This document shows positions 1 through 7,170 of a stretch of 9,949 nt of DNA, piece after piece. The DNA comes from Deltaproteobacteria bacterium (GTDB lineage: Bacteria > Desulfobacterota > JADFXK01). The position numbers and the translations under genes were made by a program. The stretch lies in contig JADFYA010000108.1 of assembly GCA_015233285.1 (NCBI GenBank), positions 1 to 9,949 on the forward strand. The letters are read 5' to 3'. The notes beneath the pieces are model-generated. The model worked only from the letters and a program-made list of their open reading frames with translations, had not been told where the DNA came from and searched no databases. The first letter of the stretch is position 1. The number at the start of each line of letters is the position of its first letter.

Positions 1-490
1 CCCGTTGTTGTTCGCCTCCGGACAGCTCTCCCACTTTGTGCTTCAACCTATCCTTGAGTCCGACGTCAATGAGCCGCTGTTCTGCCAGGAGACCAGCTTC
101 TTTCTTACTCATCCGGGCGATCAGGCCCGGTAGCATGACGTTTTCCAAGGCATTAAATTCCGGCAAAAGATGATGAAACTGAAAAACAAACCCGATTCGC
201 CGGTTTCGGAACGAGGCTAAACGCAGTTGATTCAAGTTAAAGACATCTTCACCAGCCAACATCACCGTACCCGAGGTCGGTTGTTCCAATGTCCCGATAA
301 TATTTAACAGGGTCGATTTCCCCACCCCGGAGGCTCCGACAATGGCCATACTCGAAGCCCGGCTAAGGGTGAGATTAACCCCGGTGAGGACATCAATCCG
401 GTTCTGATTCAGCACAAACGCCTTAGTCAGATCATTCACCTGAATCAACGACTCGTCCGCCGCGGTTCCCTGACGGGGTGCCGGAATCAT
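1..490 (-). CDS. lolD: Lipoprotein-releasing ABC transporter ATPase LolD (partial, C-terminus off window)
   Basis: Cytoplasmic ATPase of the LolCDE machine, which extracts lipoproteins from the inner membrane and hands them to LolA. The 163 codons in the window show Walker A GASGVGKST (residues 52-60), a Q-loop region reading VFQFHHLLPEFNALENV that is characteristic of LolD, and the ABC signature LSGGEQQR at residues 156-163, the last complete codons before the window edge. Walker B and the H-loop lie outside; the family is usually about 225-235 residues. The ATG at 490 begins one base after the lolC stop. Another in-frame ATG at 499 would overlap lolC by 8 bases; an AGG lies a few bases upstream of either. 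Coupling to lolC by overlap implies one transcript and probably translational coupling. MacB-type and FtsE ATPases share the fold, but the Q-loop sequence and the LolC neighbour favour LolD. Confidence 0.93.
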   Translation of the reverse strand, partial: MIPAPRQGTAADESLIQVNDLTKAFVLNQNRIDVLTGVNLTLSRASSMAIVGASGVGKSTLLNIIGTLEQPTSGTVMLAGEDVFNLNQLRLASFRNRRIGFVFQFHHLLPEFNALENVMLPGLIARMSKKEAGLLAEQRLIDVGLKDRLKHKVGELSGGEQQR

Positions 491-491
491 G

Positions 492-1715
492 CTATTCATA
501 CCTGATAGCCTCAACGGGGTCAAGCCTGGAAGCTTGATAGGCCGGATAAATTGTGGCGATCAGGCAAATTATTATGGCCGAAAGGGAGATAACCGTGATG
601 TCGGTCCACTGCATCTTAACGGCCAGCTTGTCAATGTAATATATATCACTGGGTAATTTGACAAACTGGTATTTTTCTAAAAGTGCGCATAGAAAAACCC
701 CGCCGAATATCCCCAGCAGGGTTCCCACCACCCCGATAACCAGTCCTTCGATCATAAAAATCTTTTGGATGCTTTTCCCGGTGGCTCCCATCGACTTCAA
801 TACGGCGATATCCTTTGTCTTCTCCATAACGACCATGATTAAAGTGCTCACGATATTAAAAGCCGCCACCAGCACAATCAAAGTCAGAATAACGAACATG
901 GTAAACTTTTCCAACTTGAGCGCCGAAAACAGGTTTCGGTTCATCCGCATCCAATCTTTGGTCCAATAAGGATAACCTAGTTTGTCCTTGATCTGCAAGG
1001 CAATTTGATCGGCTTTGAAATAATCGTCCACTCGCACTTCAATGCCTGTAACCTCATCGGGCATATTCAGAAAATCCTGAGCCTCTTTTATGCTTATATA
1101 GGCCAGTGAAGAGTCGTAATCATACATCCCGGAACTAAAAATTCCAATCACCTCGAACCGACGACTGCGCGGGGCTGAACCCAGAGGCGTGTCGACACCC
1201 CCCGGCGAGACTACCTTGATGAAGTCCTGGGCCTTCACGCTCAAATTCTTGGCCAGTTCCGATCCCAGGATAACTCCTGGGGTATCACTTTTTTTGAGCA
1301 GATCCGAAAGGTTGCCCTGACGCATATTTCGGCCCATACTGGTCGTTTCAGCAGCCGTGGCGGGATCGATGCCTCGTAATACAGCGCCGGAAATGGATGA
1401 ATTGGACCGGAGGATAATCTGGGTATAGACAAAGGGCGTGGCCGCCTGGACGTGATCTATTTTATTTATAGTCTCAGTTAGTTGCCGGTAGTTGGTGATG
1501 CCGCCGTTATATTTCAGTACCACCACATGGGAATTCACCCCCATAATTTTTTCCTTCAGATCATTTTCAAACCCGCTCATGACCGATAAGACCACGATCA
1601 AGGCCATGACCCCAACCATCACCCCGGCGATGGAGATAATCGTAATTATAGAGATAAAGGTTTGTTTACGCCTCGCTTTGAGGTACCGTAAACCAATGAA
1701 CGACTCATAATTCAT
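492..1715 (-). CDS. lolC: Lipoprotein-releasing ABC transporter permease, LolC/LolE family
   Basis: Inner-membrane permease that works with LolD to release lipoproteins to LolA. At 407 residues it has the normal family length. An N-terminal YESFIGLRYLKARRKQTF leads into membrane segment 1 (about residues 20-47). A periplasmic MacB-like core domain follows (about 48-265), then three membrane segments (about 272-297, 320-346, 374-394). The cytoplasmic stretch EKTKDIAVLKSMGATGKSI (298-316) is the FtsX-family coupling helix that contacts the ATPase. The C-terminus RLDPVEAIRYE is typical. LolC and LolE cannot be told apart from one copy, and some bacteria have a single permease. The ATG at 1715 matches the family N-terminus, yet no clear Shine-Dalgarno precedes it. 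It lies between lysS and lolD in the same direction. Confidence 0.93.
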   Translation of the reverse strand: MNYESFIGLRYLKARRKQTFISIITIISIAGVMVGVMALIVVLSVMSGFENDLKEKIMGVNSHVVVLKYNGGITNYRQLTETINKIDHVQAATPFVYTQIILRSNSSISGAVLRGIDPATAAETTSMGRNMRQGNLSDLLKKSDTPGVILGSELAKNLSVKAQDFIKVVSPGGVDTPLGSAPRSRRFEVIGIFSSGMYDYDSSLAYISIKEAQDFLNMPDEVTGIEVRVDDYFKADQIALQIKDKLGYPYWTKDWMRMNRNLFSALKLEKFTMFVILTLIVLVAAFNIVSTLIMVVMEKTKDIAVLKSMGATGKSIQKIFMIEGLVIGVVGTLLGIFGGVFLCALLEKYQFVKLPSDIYYIDKLAVKMQWTDITVISLSAIIICLIATIYPAYQASRLDPVEAIRYE

Positions 1716-1728
1716 GGGCGATATTTCT

Positions 1729-1758
1729 ATGTTACATCTGTTATAGGTTCTAAGTCAA
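1729..1758 (-). promoter_or_regulatory. Candidate sigma70-type promoter before lolC
   Basis: On the minus strand TTGACT (1753-1758) is followed after 18 bases by TAACAT (1729-1734). The -35 box matches 5 of 6 and the -10 box 4 of 6 consensus bases. Transcription would begin near 1722, only about 7 bases before the lolC ATG, which agrees with the lack of a ribosome binding site there and hints at an almost leaderless message. Read-through from lysS remains a good alternative, since no terminator is visible between the two genes. Confidence 0.4.
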
Positions 1759-1849
1759 TTTTTTTGTATAAAATTAAGGAGATGTCGACTCAGTGATTTT
1801 TGCCAGTTTCAACTTGGGTGCTTGTTCCTCATCAATGTCCAGTCATCTG

Positions 1850-1866
1850 AACCCGCAACCCGCAAC
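1850..1866. repeat. Intergenic heptad repeat, copy A
   Basis: Two perfect tandem copies of AACCCGC (1850-1856 and 1857-1863) plus a third partial unit AAC, ending 3 bases from the lysS stop codon. On the minus strand the unit reads GCGGGTT, the same 7-bp theme seen at 3384-3404, 9014-9047 and 9264-9277. Confidence 0.7.
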
Positions 1867-1869
1867 AGC

Positions 1870-3366
1870 CTACTTTTGCCCCAAGCTTGTTTCAGGCCGC
1901 ATATGAGGGAATAGAATGACATCCCGAATAGATGGGGAATCAGTCAGCAACATGACCAGCCGGTCGATCCCGATACCCTCACCCGCTGTCGGCGGCAACC
2001 CGTACTCCAAGGCCCGGATGTAGTCTTCATCCATTTGATGGGCCTCTTCATCTCCAGCCTTAAATTCTTCTAATTGGCCCTCAAATCGCCGGCGCTGGTC
2101 TTCCGGGTCATTAAGCTCCGAAAATCCATTGGCCATTTCCCGGCCCACCGCAAATAATTCGAACCGGTCGGTGATCTCGGGATTCTGTTCGTTTTTTCTG
2201 GCCAGAGGAGAAATCTCGGTCGGGTACCCGGTAATAAAAGTCGGATTAATCAATTTTGGCTCTACGGCCAGATCGAATATCTTGGCCAGAGTTTTGCCGT
2301 ATCCTTCAGTCTCATTAATGGCCAAGGCCTGGTCTCGGGCATACCGGCGCAAGCCCGTCACGTCCATGAGCGCTTCCGGGGGGGCACCACCGATGGTTTG
2401 GACCGCTTCAAGCAGCGGAATTCTTTTCCATGGCGGGGTCAGGTCCACTTCCTTGCCCTGATAAGTAATGACCAGGCGTCCAATCACCTTTTGGGCCACC
2501 TGACAAACCAGGCCCTCGGTAAAGGACATCAGATCCTCATAAGTGGCGAAGGCCTGATAAAACTCCAACATAGTGAATTCCGGATTGTGCTGCAGGGATA
2601 ATCCTTCATTTCGGAAGTTCCGGTTGAGTTCGTACACCCGGTGGAAGCCACCCACCACCAGCCGTTTTAGGTAAAGCTCCGGAGCGATTCGGAGGAACAA
2701 CTCCATGCCCAGGGCATTGTGAAAGGTCTTAAAGGGCTTGGCCGTGGCTCCGCCGGGAATGGGCTGCATCATGGGTGTTTCAACTTCCAAGAATCCATGA
2801 TCGTTCAGATAATTCCGAACCTCGGCGATGATCCGGTTACGGGTGACAAAGACATCCCGGACTTCTTTATTAACGATCAGATCCAGATAGCGCTGGCGGT
2901 AGCGGAGTTCTTTATCGGTCAGACCGTGGAATTTTTCCGGGAGGGGCAGGACGGATTTGACCAACAACTTTAATTCGCTGACCACGATGGTTAGTTCGCC
3001 GGTTTTGGTCTTGAACACCCGACCGGCCAACCCCACAATGTCACCGAGATCAAGTAATCTATACAGCTCAAAGGTCTGTTCCGGAACGTCGGTCTTTTTG
3101 ATGTAGGCCTGGATCTGGCCGGTATCGTCTTGGATATGAAAGAATGAAGCTTTGCCAAAATCCCGCCGGGACATAATGCGTCCGGCCAGCTTTACGTGAA
3201 ACGAAGATTCTTCTAATTCTTGACTGGTCTTGTCTCCAAAACCGGTGCACACCTCTACAGCCCGGTGCTGGGGTTTGAAATCGTTCGGGAACATATTCAG
3301 CCCCGCGCTTTTCAATATGTCGATTTTTTCTTTACGCCGGGCAGTCAGTTGGTTGTCTTCAGGCAT
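1870..3366 (-). CDS. lysS: Lysyl-tRNA synthetase, class II
   Basis: Charges tRNA-Lys with lysine in the cytoplasm using ATP. The 498 residues match the usual bacterial length. Residues 57-135 form the OB-fold anticodon-binding domain (starting VKLAGRIMSRRDFGKASFFHIQD). The class II catalytic domain follows: the motif 1 region GFLEVETPMMQPIPGGATAKPF (191-212), motif 2 with VYELNRNFRNEG (244-255, R252 and E254 contact ATP and lysine) running into HNPEFTMLEFYQA, and motif 3 GEGIGIDRL (462-470, with the conserved Arg469). The end LFPHMRPE is typical of LysS. No residue expected for catalysis appears missing. The ATG at 3366 fits the family N-terminus; only a weak AAGAG precedes it. Synteny lysS-lolC-lolD on one strand suggests co-transcription. 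Confidence 0.97.
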   Translation of the reverse strand: MPEDNQLTARRKEKIDILKSAGLNMFPNDFKPQHRAVEVCTGFGDKTSQELEESSFHVKLAGRIMSRRDFGKASFFHIQDDTGQIQAYIKKTDVPEQTFELYRLLDLGDIVGLAGRVFKTKTGELTIVVSELKLLVKSVLPLPEKFHGLTDKELRYRQRYLDLIVNKEVRDVFVTRNRIIAEVRNYLNDHGFLEVETPMMQPIPGGATAKPFKTFHNALGMELFLRIAPELYLKRLVVGGFHRVYELNRNFRNEGLSLQHNPEFTMLEFYQAFATYEDLMSFTEGLVCQVAQKVIGRLVITYQGKEVDLTPPWKRIPLLEAVQTIGGAPPEALMDVTGLRRYARDQALAINETEGYGKTLAKIFDLAVEPKLINPTFITGYPTEISPLARKNEQNPEITDRFELFAVGREMANGFSELNDPEDQRRRFEGQLEEFKAGDEEAHQMDEDYIRALEYGLPPTAGEGIGIDRLVMLLTDSPSIRDVILFPHMRPETSLGQK

Positions 3367-3383
3367 GAGATACTCTTGTCTTT

Positions 3384-3404
3384 CGGGTTACGGGTTGCGA
3401 GTTT
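3384..3404. repeat. Intergenic heptad repeat, copy B
   Basis: Three tandem 7-bp units CGGGTTA, CGGGTTG, CGAGTTT (3384-3404) begin 17 bases upstream of the lysS start codon, so they would fall in the lysS leader or core promoter. Same theme as the copies at 1850, 9014 and 9264. Confidence 0.65.
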
Positions 3405-3788
3405 ACCTTGATATTCCTTCGGTTCCACGGGCGAGGCTACAGAAAAATGCTGCAATTCTATTTAACAAGTTTTCATAAGTTCGGCCGGTTAATTAATAAT
3501 GACGGCAAAACAATTCTCTTCAAAAAACATAACACGCAACTTGTATAACTGAGCATAATGTGCCTAGTTAGCCCTTCCGGTCGATTAAGTCAAGATAAAA
3601 GGAGGAGGGCAACCGATTCTCACCAGGATGGATCCGATTTCTTGAAGGAAGAAAATCTTAATTTTATAAACAGGCATAGGCATAATTTCTACTAAAATTA
3701 TAAGGTTATCGTTCTCCCACCTGAACCGAGGCGAGGATAGTGCCTGTCCGATAGATAGTCAGATGGTTCTCACAAAATTTTGCTAGGT
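3405..3788. other. Non-coding gap between lysS and methyltransferase
   Basis: No credible gene on either strand. Visible items are an AT-rich perfect 7-bp hairpin (3682-3688 with 3695-3701), a tandem AGGCAT pair (3672-3683), and a minus-strand TTGACT at 3588-3593 whose -10 partner 17 bases on (TAACTA, 3565-3570) is poor. The lysS promoter presumably lies here but cannot be fixed. The methyltransferase has no convincing terminator in this stretch. An AGGAGG on the plus strand near 3601 is followed by an open frame of only five codons. Confidence 0.6.
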
Positions 3789-4790
3789 CTAAGACCTCCT
3801 GCGGTAGAGCGCTGATAACCCATAAATTCCTAAAAGTTCAAAGTCTTCATCGGTGAGCGCATCTAACACGGCGTGGGGCACGCCGAAAAAATGGAAACCA
3901 TACTCTGGATCAGTCGCGACAAAATTGGCTACGTGTGAAAAATCATGAAACATACAATAACCACCAGGACCGAGCAAGGCAGGAATTCTTTTACACGCTT
4001 CATAAGTATGCTCGTAGCTATGGCTATGATCTACAAAGATGAATCCAAATTTTGCGTTGGCTGCTATCAAATCATCGCAGACTTCCAGAGCGTTCCCACA
4101 TATGACCTTGGCTCGATTCGCAACGTTCAGCTTAACCAGATTTCTTTTGGTGTCTTCGGCCCTGATCGGGCTAATCTCCACTCCTATGATCCGGCCATTT
4201 TTGGATGCGCTCAAGGCCGTGGCCATTATAGATGTTGAAAGGCCAGCGTAACATCCTAATTCTAGGATGTCACCCTCACAATAATAAGCCATTTCGTAGA
4301 GTTTGAGGGCATCAGCCTTGACCAAATAACCCGGAATGTCGGCGGCCACGTTGGGGTCTCCCGCACTCACCCGTGACATATCCGCAAGTCGTCTATGGTA
4401 TTCATCGATATATTGGTCAAATAAGTCGAACGTCGGTCGGTAAGTGGTTACGTGCTTTTGGGAGGTGGTCCCGGTAACGCTCTTATCTTCATTGGTTTGG
4501 TTGACATATTTGCAAATAACGTTTTTAAGAATCCATGCATCTCTATGCCGCCTCATGGCAAGGAATGAGTTATATTCCAACGACATCGCGTTAGAAGAAT
4601 CCCAAGGGCCTTTTCGTATTAGAATGAGGTTGAACTTAGTTAGAACTGTGTTTACCATTCTACCTATTTCTTCCATGAACATAGTGTATACCGTTCTTTC
4701 GAAGTTATTGGTACTCGAGATGAAGGCGAATGGAGCGGTCATTTTCAGTTCATCGATCGGCCCGAATTGCTCTCCCAAATATTCCGCCAC
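3789..4790 (-). CDS. Class I SAM-dependent methyltransferase (Methyltransf_24-like)
   Basis: Transfers a methyl group from S-adenosylmethionine to an unknown acceptor. A Rossmann-fold domain fills the C-terminal half: motif I ILELGCYAGLSTSIMA (175-190), the acidic ribose-binding residue at the end of strand 2 in IIGVEISP (E205), FIFVDHSHSYEHTYEAC (250-266) at strand 4, and GPGGYCMFHDF (274-284). This pattern resembles methyltransferases found in surface-polysaccharide and natural-product clusters. The N-terminal 150 residues match nothing I recognise; a stretch near residues 45-62 (MVNTVLTKFNLILIRKGP) resembles the short basic leader of glycan methyltransferases. The start is uncertain: the longest frame begins with GTG at 4790, just after an in-frame stop at 4800-4802, with no Shine-Dalgarno; ATGs at 4682, 4676 and 4658 are alternatives. 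It stands alone with its own promoter, and looks more AT-rich upstream than its neighbours, so it may have been acquired. Confidence 0.8.
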   Translation of the reverse strand: MAEYLGEQFGPIDELKMTAPFAFISSTNNFERTVYTMFMEEIGRMVNTVLTKFNLILIRKGPWDSSNAMSLEYNSFLAMRRHRDAWILKNVICKYVNQTNEDKSVTGTTSQKHVTTYRPTFDLFDQYIDEYHRRLADMSRVSAGDPNVAADIPGYLVKADALKLYEMAYYCEGDILELGCYAGLSTSIMATALSASKNGRIIGVEISPIRAEDTKRNLVKLNVANRAKVICGNALEVCDDLIAANAKFGFIFVDHSHSYEHTYEACKRIPALLGPGGYCMFHDFSHVANFVATDPEYGFHFFGVPHAVLDALTDEDFELLGIYGLSALYRRRS

Positions 4791-4866
4791 AGTTCGAGTC
4801 TAAGGACGGGCCGTATCTCTTTTAAGTGAAAACAATATGTTATAAATATCATTTAATTAGTAGAGC

Positions 4867-4895
4867 ATAGTAACTGTTCCAAATTAATTTGTCAA
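4867..4895 (-). promoter_or_regulatory. Sigma70-type promoter for the methyltransferase
   Basis: Minus strand: a perfect -35 TTGACA (4890-4895), a 17-base spacer, and -10 TACTAT (4867-4872, 4 of 6 consensus bases), set in AT-rich DNA. Transcription would start near 4860, leaving a leader of about 70 nt to the GTG at 4790. It sits downstream of the terminator at 4959-5005, so the methyltransferase should form its own unit. Confidence 0.65.
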
Positions 4896-4958
4896 TTAAA
4901 ACCAGTAAGAAATATGCATGTTCAGGTTTTGCTTTCGCCGAATATTTCTTTGGCCCTC

Positions 4959-5005
4959 AAAAACAGAAATGCGAAGGCCATCAATGGATTTCCTTCGCGT
5001 TTCTG
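4959..5005 (-). terminator. Rho-independent terminator after the carboxyltransferase
   Basis: Arms 4964-4977 and 4992-5005 are complementary at 13 of 14 positions; the odd pair is a C/A mismatch in minus-strand RNA. The 14-nt loop contains a smaller CCAT/ATGG pairing. On the minus strand the stem is followed directly by TTTTT (4959-4963). It lies about 75 bases past the carboxyltransferase stop and should end that transcript before the methyltransferase promoter. Confidence 0.8.
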
Positions 5006-5078
5006 AAGATCCGCCGTAAATTGGACCGGCCACGAAATAGTTCCGGACCATCTGCCGCCGGTCCTTGGCCGGGTCGGT

Positions 5079-6635
5079 CTAGAGTGGAATGTTCCCGTGC
5101 TTGCGGTGATGGGTGATGACCACTTTGTTTTTCAGCATCCGCAAGGCGGCAATGATCTTGGGCCGGGTGTATTCGGGTGAAATGACTTCGTCGATATATC
5201 CCAATTCGGCTGCAGTGTAAGGATTGGCAAAGGTCGCCCGGTAATCGGCGATAAGCTTCTCCCTTAAGGCTTCTCTTTCCTCTTCCGGGACGGCATTCAA
5301 CTCTTTCCGCATAATGATGTTGACCGCTCCTTCCGGGCCCATAACCGCAACTTCGGCGGTGGGGTAGGCATAATTGATGTCTCCACCGTGATGCTTGGAG
5401 GACATGACGTCATATGCACCGCCATAAGCCTTCCGGGTGATAACCGTGATCTTGGGGACCGAGGCATCCACGTAAGCATAAATTATCTTGGAGCCGTGCT
5501 TAATAATGCCGCCGTGTTCCTGCGACACCCCCGGGAGGAATCCCGGCACGTCAACCAATGTAATTAAAGGGATGTTGAAACAATCGCAAGACCTGACAAA
5601 CCTGGAACATTTCAGCGAGGCATTGATGTCGATACATCCGGCCAAAAAATTGGGCTGGTTGGCGACGAAGCCCACCGACATCCCGCCCATTCTGGCAAAG
5701 CCGACGACCATATTCCGGGCATAGTTTTTTTGGACCTCGAAGAAATGGCCGTGGTCAACTATCTTTCGGATAATTTCCTTAATATTGTAAGGCTTCTTGG
5801 CGTTGTCCGGCACTACGTCGCGCAGGCTCATATCGATCCGGTCAGCCGGGTCGCTGCAAGGGACGACGGCCGGTTTTTCATCGCTGTTCTGGGGGAAGTA
5901 GGCCAGCAGTTCCTTTGTCAGTTTAAGGGCATCCAGGTCGCTTTTAGCCGAGAAATGAGCCACTCCGCTGATGGCATTGTGGGTCATGGCTCCGCCCAGT
6001 TTTTCCGCTGAGACATCCTCGGAGGTGACCGCCTTAATCACCTGCGGACCGGTGATGAACATATGGGAAGTCTTATCGACCATAATAATAAAATCGGTGA
6101 TGGCCGGAGAATAGACCGCCCCTCCCGCACAAGCCCCCATGATCACCGAAATCTGAGGGATAACCCCGGAGGTCATCACGTTCCGTTTAAAAATTTCACC
6201 ATAACTACCCAGACTGATGACGCCTTCCTGGATGCGGGCCCCTCCCGAATCATTCAACCCGACTATGGGGCATTTGTTGTTAACAGCCAGGTCCATGACC
6301 TTGCAGACTTTTTCACCAAAGGGACCACTCAAGGAGCCGCCAAAAACAGTGGAATCGTGGGAAAAGACAAAAGTCATCCGGCCGTTAATGGTCCCATAAC
6401 CGGTAACCACGCCATCACCTGGGATTTTGGTTTTTTCTGCGCCAAAATTGTAGCACCGGTGAACCACAAATTTATCTATTTCTTGAAATGAATCCTTGTC
6501 CATCAAGGCTTCGACGCGTTCACGGGCGGTTAATTTTCCTTTTTGGTGAAGACTGTCGATTCGTCCCTGGCCGCCGCCAAGTTCCGCTTCTTTGTTACGG
6601 CGGATGAGTTCGTCGAGCTTGTCTTGTAACGACAT
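5079..6635 (-). CDS. Acyl-CoA carboxyltransferase subunit (propionyl-/methylmalonyl-CoA type, PccB/MmdA/12S family)
   Basis: Moves a carboxyl group between biotin and a short acyl-CoA, in propionyl-CoA carboxylase, methylmalonyl-CoA decarboxylase or transcarboxylase. At 518 residues it has full family length with both crotonase-like halves. The N-half has GLNDSGGARIQEGV (126-139) and the oxyanion-hole stretch IMGACAGGAVYSPA (165-178). The C-half has LVDVPGFLPGVSQEHGGIIKHGSKIIYAY (360-388) and RKAYGGAYDVMSSKH (401-415). D409 sits where Asp marks propionyl-CoA preference in the characterised actinobacterial enzymes (Ile in acetyl-CoA-preferring ones), so propionyl/methylmalonyl-CoA is the likely substrate. 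The C-terminus KHGNIPL is family-typical. The ATG at 6635 has AGGAG seven bases upstream. The biotin carrier lies 160 bases upstream on the same strand, but with a strong terminator between them. Confidence 0.94.
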   Translation of the reverse strand: MSLQDKLDELIRRNKEAELGGGQGRIDSLHQKGKLTARERVEALMDKDSFQEIDKFVVHRCYNFGAEKTKIPGDGVVTGYGTINGRMTFVFSHDSTVFGGSLSGPFGEKVCKVMDLAVNNKCPIVGLNDSGGARIQEGVISLGSYGEIFKRNVMTSGVIPQISVIMGACAGGAVYSPAITDFIIMVDKTSHMFITGPQVIKAVTSEDVSAEKLGGAMTHNAISGVAHFSAKSDLDALKLTKELLAYFPQNSDEKPAVVPCSDPADRIDMSLRDVVPDNAKKPYNIKEIIRKIVDHGHFFEVQKNYARNMVVGFARMGGMSVGFVANQPNFLAGCIDINASLKCSRFVRSCDCFNIPLITLVDVPGFLPGVSQEHGGIIKHGSKIIYAYVDASVPKITVITRKAYGGAYDVMSSKHHGGDINYAYPTAEVAVMGPEGAVNIIMRKELNAVPEEEREALREKLIADYRATFANPYTAAELGYIDEVISPEYTRPKIIAALRMLKNKVVITHHRKHGNIPL

Positions 6636-6691
6636 GGTGTTTCTCCTATCGGAAAGTTTCGGTTAGGGATTACTTCTTTTGAGGCCGGCGT

Positions 6692-6722
6692 TTAAAAAAA
6701 AGCCCCTAGCAATAGAGGCTTT
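6692..6722 (-). terminator. Intrinsic terminator between biotin carrier and carboxyltransferase genes
   Basis: Minus-strand stem AAAGCCTCTA / TAGGGGCTTT (6713-6722 and 6699-6708), 10 pairs including one G-U, with a TTGC tetraloop, followed by a run of Ts continuing to 6694. It stands between two genes whose products should work together, so it may act as an attenuator that lowers carboxyltransferase relative to carrier, or may simply end the carrier message. No convincing promoter is visible in the 57 bases between it and the carboxyltransferase ATG. Confidence 0.75.
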
Positions 6723-6795
6723 CGTGTTTAATAAGTTGGACGCCGGTAATACAAAGCGTTTGCGGCTTGAGCCTGGAGACTGACGACCAACCGGG

Positions 6796-7008
6796 TTATT
6801 CAATAACCATTAATACGGCATCAGGATCGATGGAATCTCCGACCTTGACGTTCACTGCTTTAACCGTACCGTCCGACGGAGCAGCCAGGGGCATTTCCAT
6901 TTTCATAGCTTCAATGATGATCACTTCGTCGTCTTCTTTGACGGAATCACCCACCTTGACCTTAAGGTCTATCACTTTTCCACTCATAGGGGCTAGAACT
7001 TCACTCAC
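6796..7008 (-). CDS. Biotin carboxyl carrier protein (small biotinyl domain, 1.3S/GcdC type)
   Basis: Swinging-arm carrier that shuttles the activated carboxyl group on biotin between active sites. The 70 residues are a single biotinyl-domain fold: LAPMSGKVIDLKVKVGDSVKEDDEV, then the biotinylation motif EAMKME (33-38, biotin on K36) and the symmetric second half APSDGTVKAVNVKVGDSIDPDAVLMVIE. It has no long Pro/Ala linker and no oligomerisation domain, so it is closer to the minimal carriers of decarboxylases and transcarboxylases than to fatty-acid AccB. The start is GTG at 7008, chosen because a perfect AGGAGG lies 8 bases upstream; the family N-terminus then follows at once. It has its own promoter at 7105-7133. 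A lipoyl domain is unlikely because of the AMKM motif. Confidence 0.93.
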   Translation of the reverse strand: MSEVLAPMSGKVIDLKVKVGDSVKEDDEVIIIEAMKMEMPLAAPSDGTVKAVNVKVGDSIDPDAVLMVIE

Positions 7009-7036
7009 GATAAGAACCTCCTTTTCCAGTTTTAAG

Positions 7037-7078
7037 CTGCCTAAGCATCTTAAAGTTAAATCTAATTCGTTGAGGCAG
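7037..7078 (-). promoter_or_regulatory. Leader hairpin upstream of the biotin carrier
   Basis: CTGCCT/AGGCAG arms (extended to 8 pairs with one bulged base) close a 25-nt AT-rich loop in the predicted leader of the biotin carrier message, ending about 13 bases before the AGGAGG that drives its translation. It leaves the ribosome binding site free as drawn. A regulatory role is only a possibility. Confidence 0.3.
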
Positions 7079-7104
7079 AATGCCGGTTACCTTACAAGCC
7101 TAAA

Positions 7105-7133
7105 AACATATATAGGTTTCACGGATTTGTCAA
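7105..7133 (-). promoter_or_regulatory. Sigma70-type promoter for the biotin carrier
   Basis: Minus strand: perfect TTGACA (7128-7133), 17-base spacer, TATGTT (7105-7110, 4 of 6). An overlapping TATATG with a 15-base spacer is also possible. It lies in the gap after the DRE-TIM gene stop at 7171 and would give a leader of about 90 nt before the GTG at 7008. This suggests the carrier can be made independently of the upstream gene. Confidence 0.6.
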
Positions 7134-7170
7134 GCGGAAAACACAATTTTTAAACAAGCTTTTAACTAGT

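Noticed and set aside
3565..3593. lysS promoter TTGACT-N17-TAACTA (minus strand)
   Set aside because: The -35 is good but the -10 matches only two consensus bases and would leave a ~190-nt leader, so it is not reported as a feature.
3682..3701. AT-rich hairpin as terminator or regulatory RNA
   Set aside because: Seven A/T pairs only, without a following T-run in the minus direction; probably composition.
3785..3797. Palindrome AGGTCT-T-AGACCT across the methyltransferase stop codon as a terminator
   Set aside because: The arms leave almost no loop and no T-tract follows on the minus strand.
6063..6491. 142-codon plus-strand open frame opposite the carboxyltransferase
   Set aside because: Antisense to a highly conserved gene, with low-complexity composition and no motif. 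Other plus-strand frames opposite lolC, lysS and the methyltransferase were dropped for the same reason.
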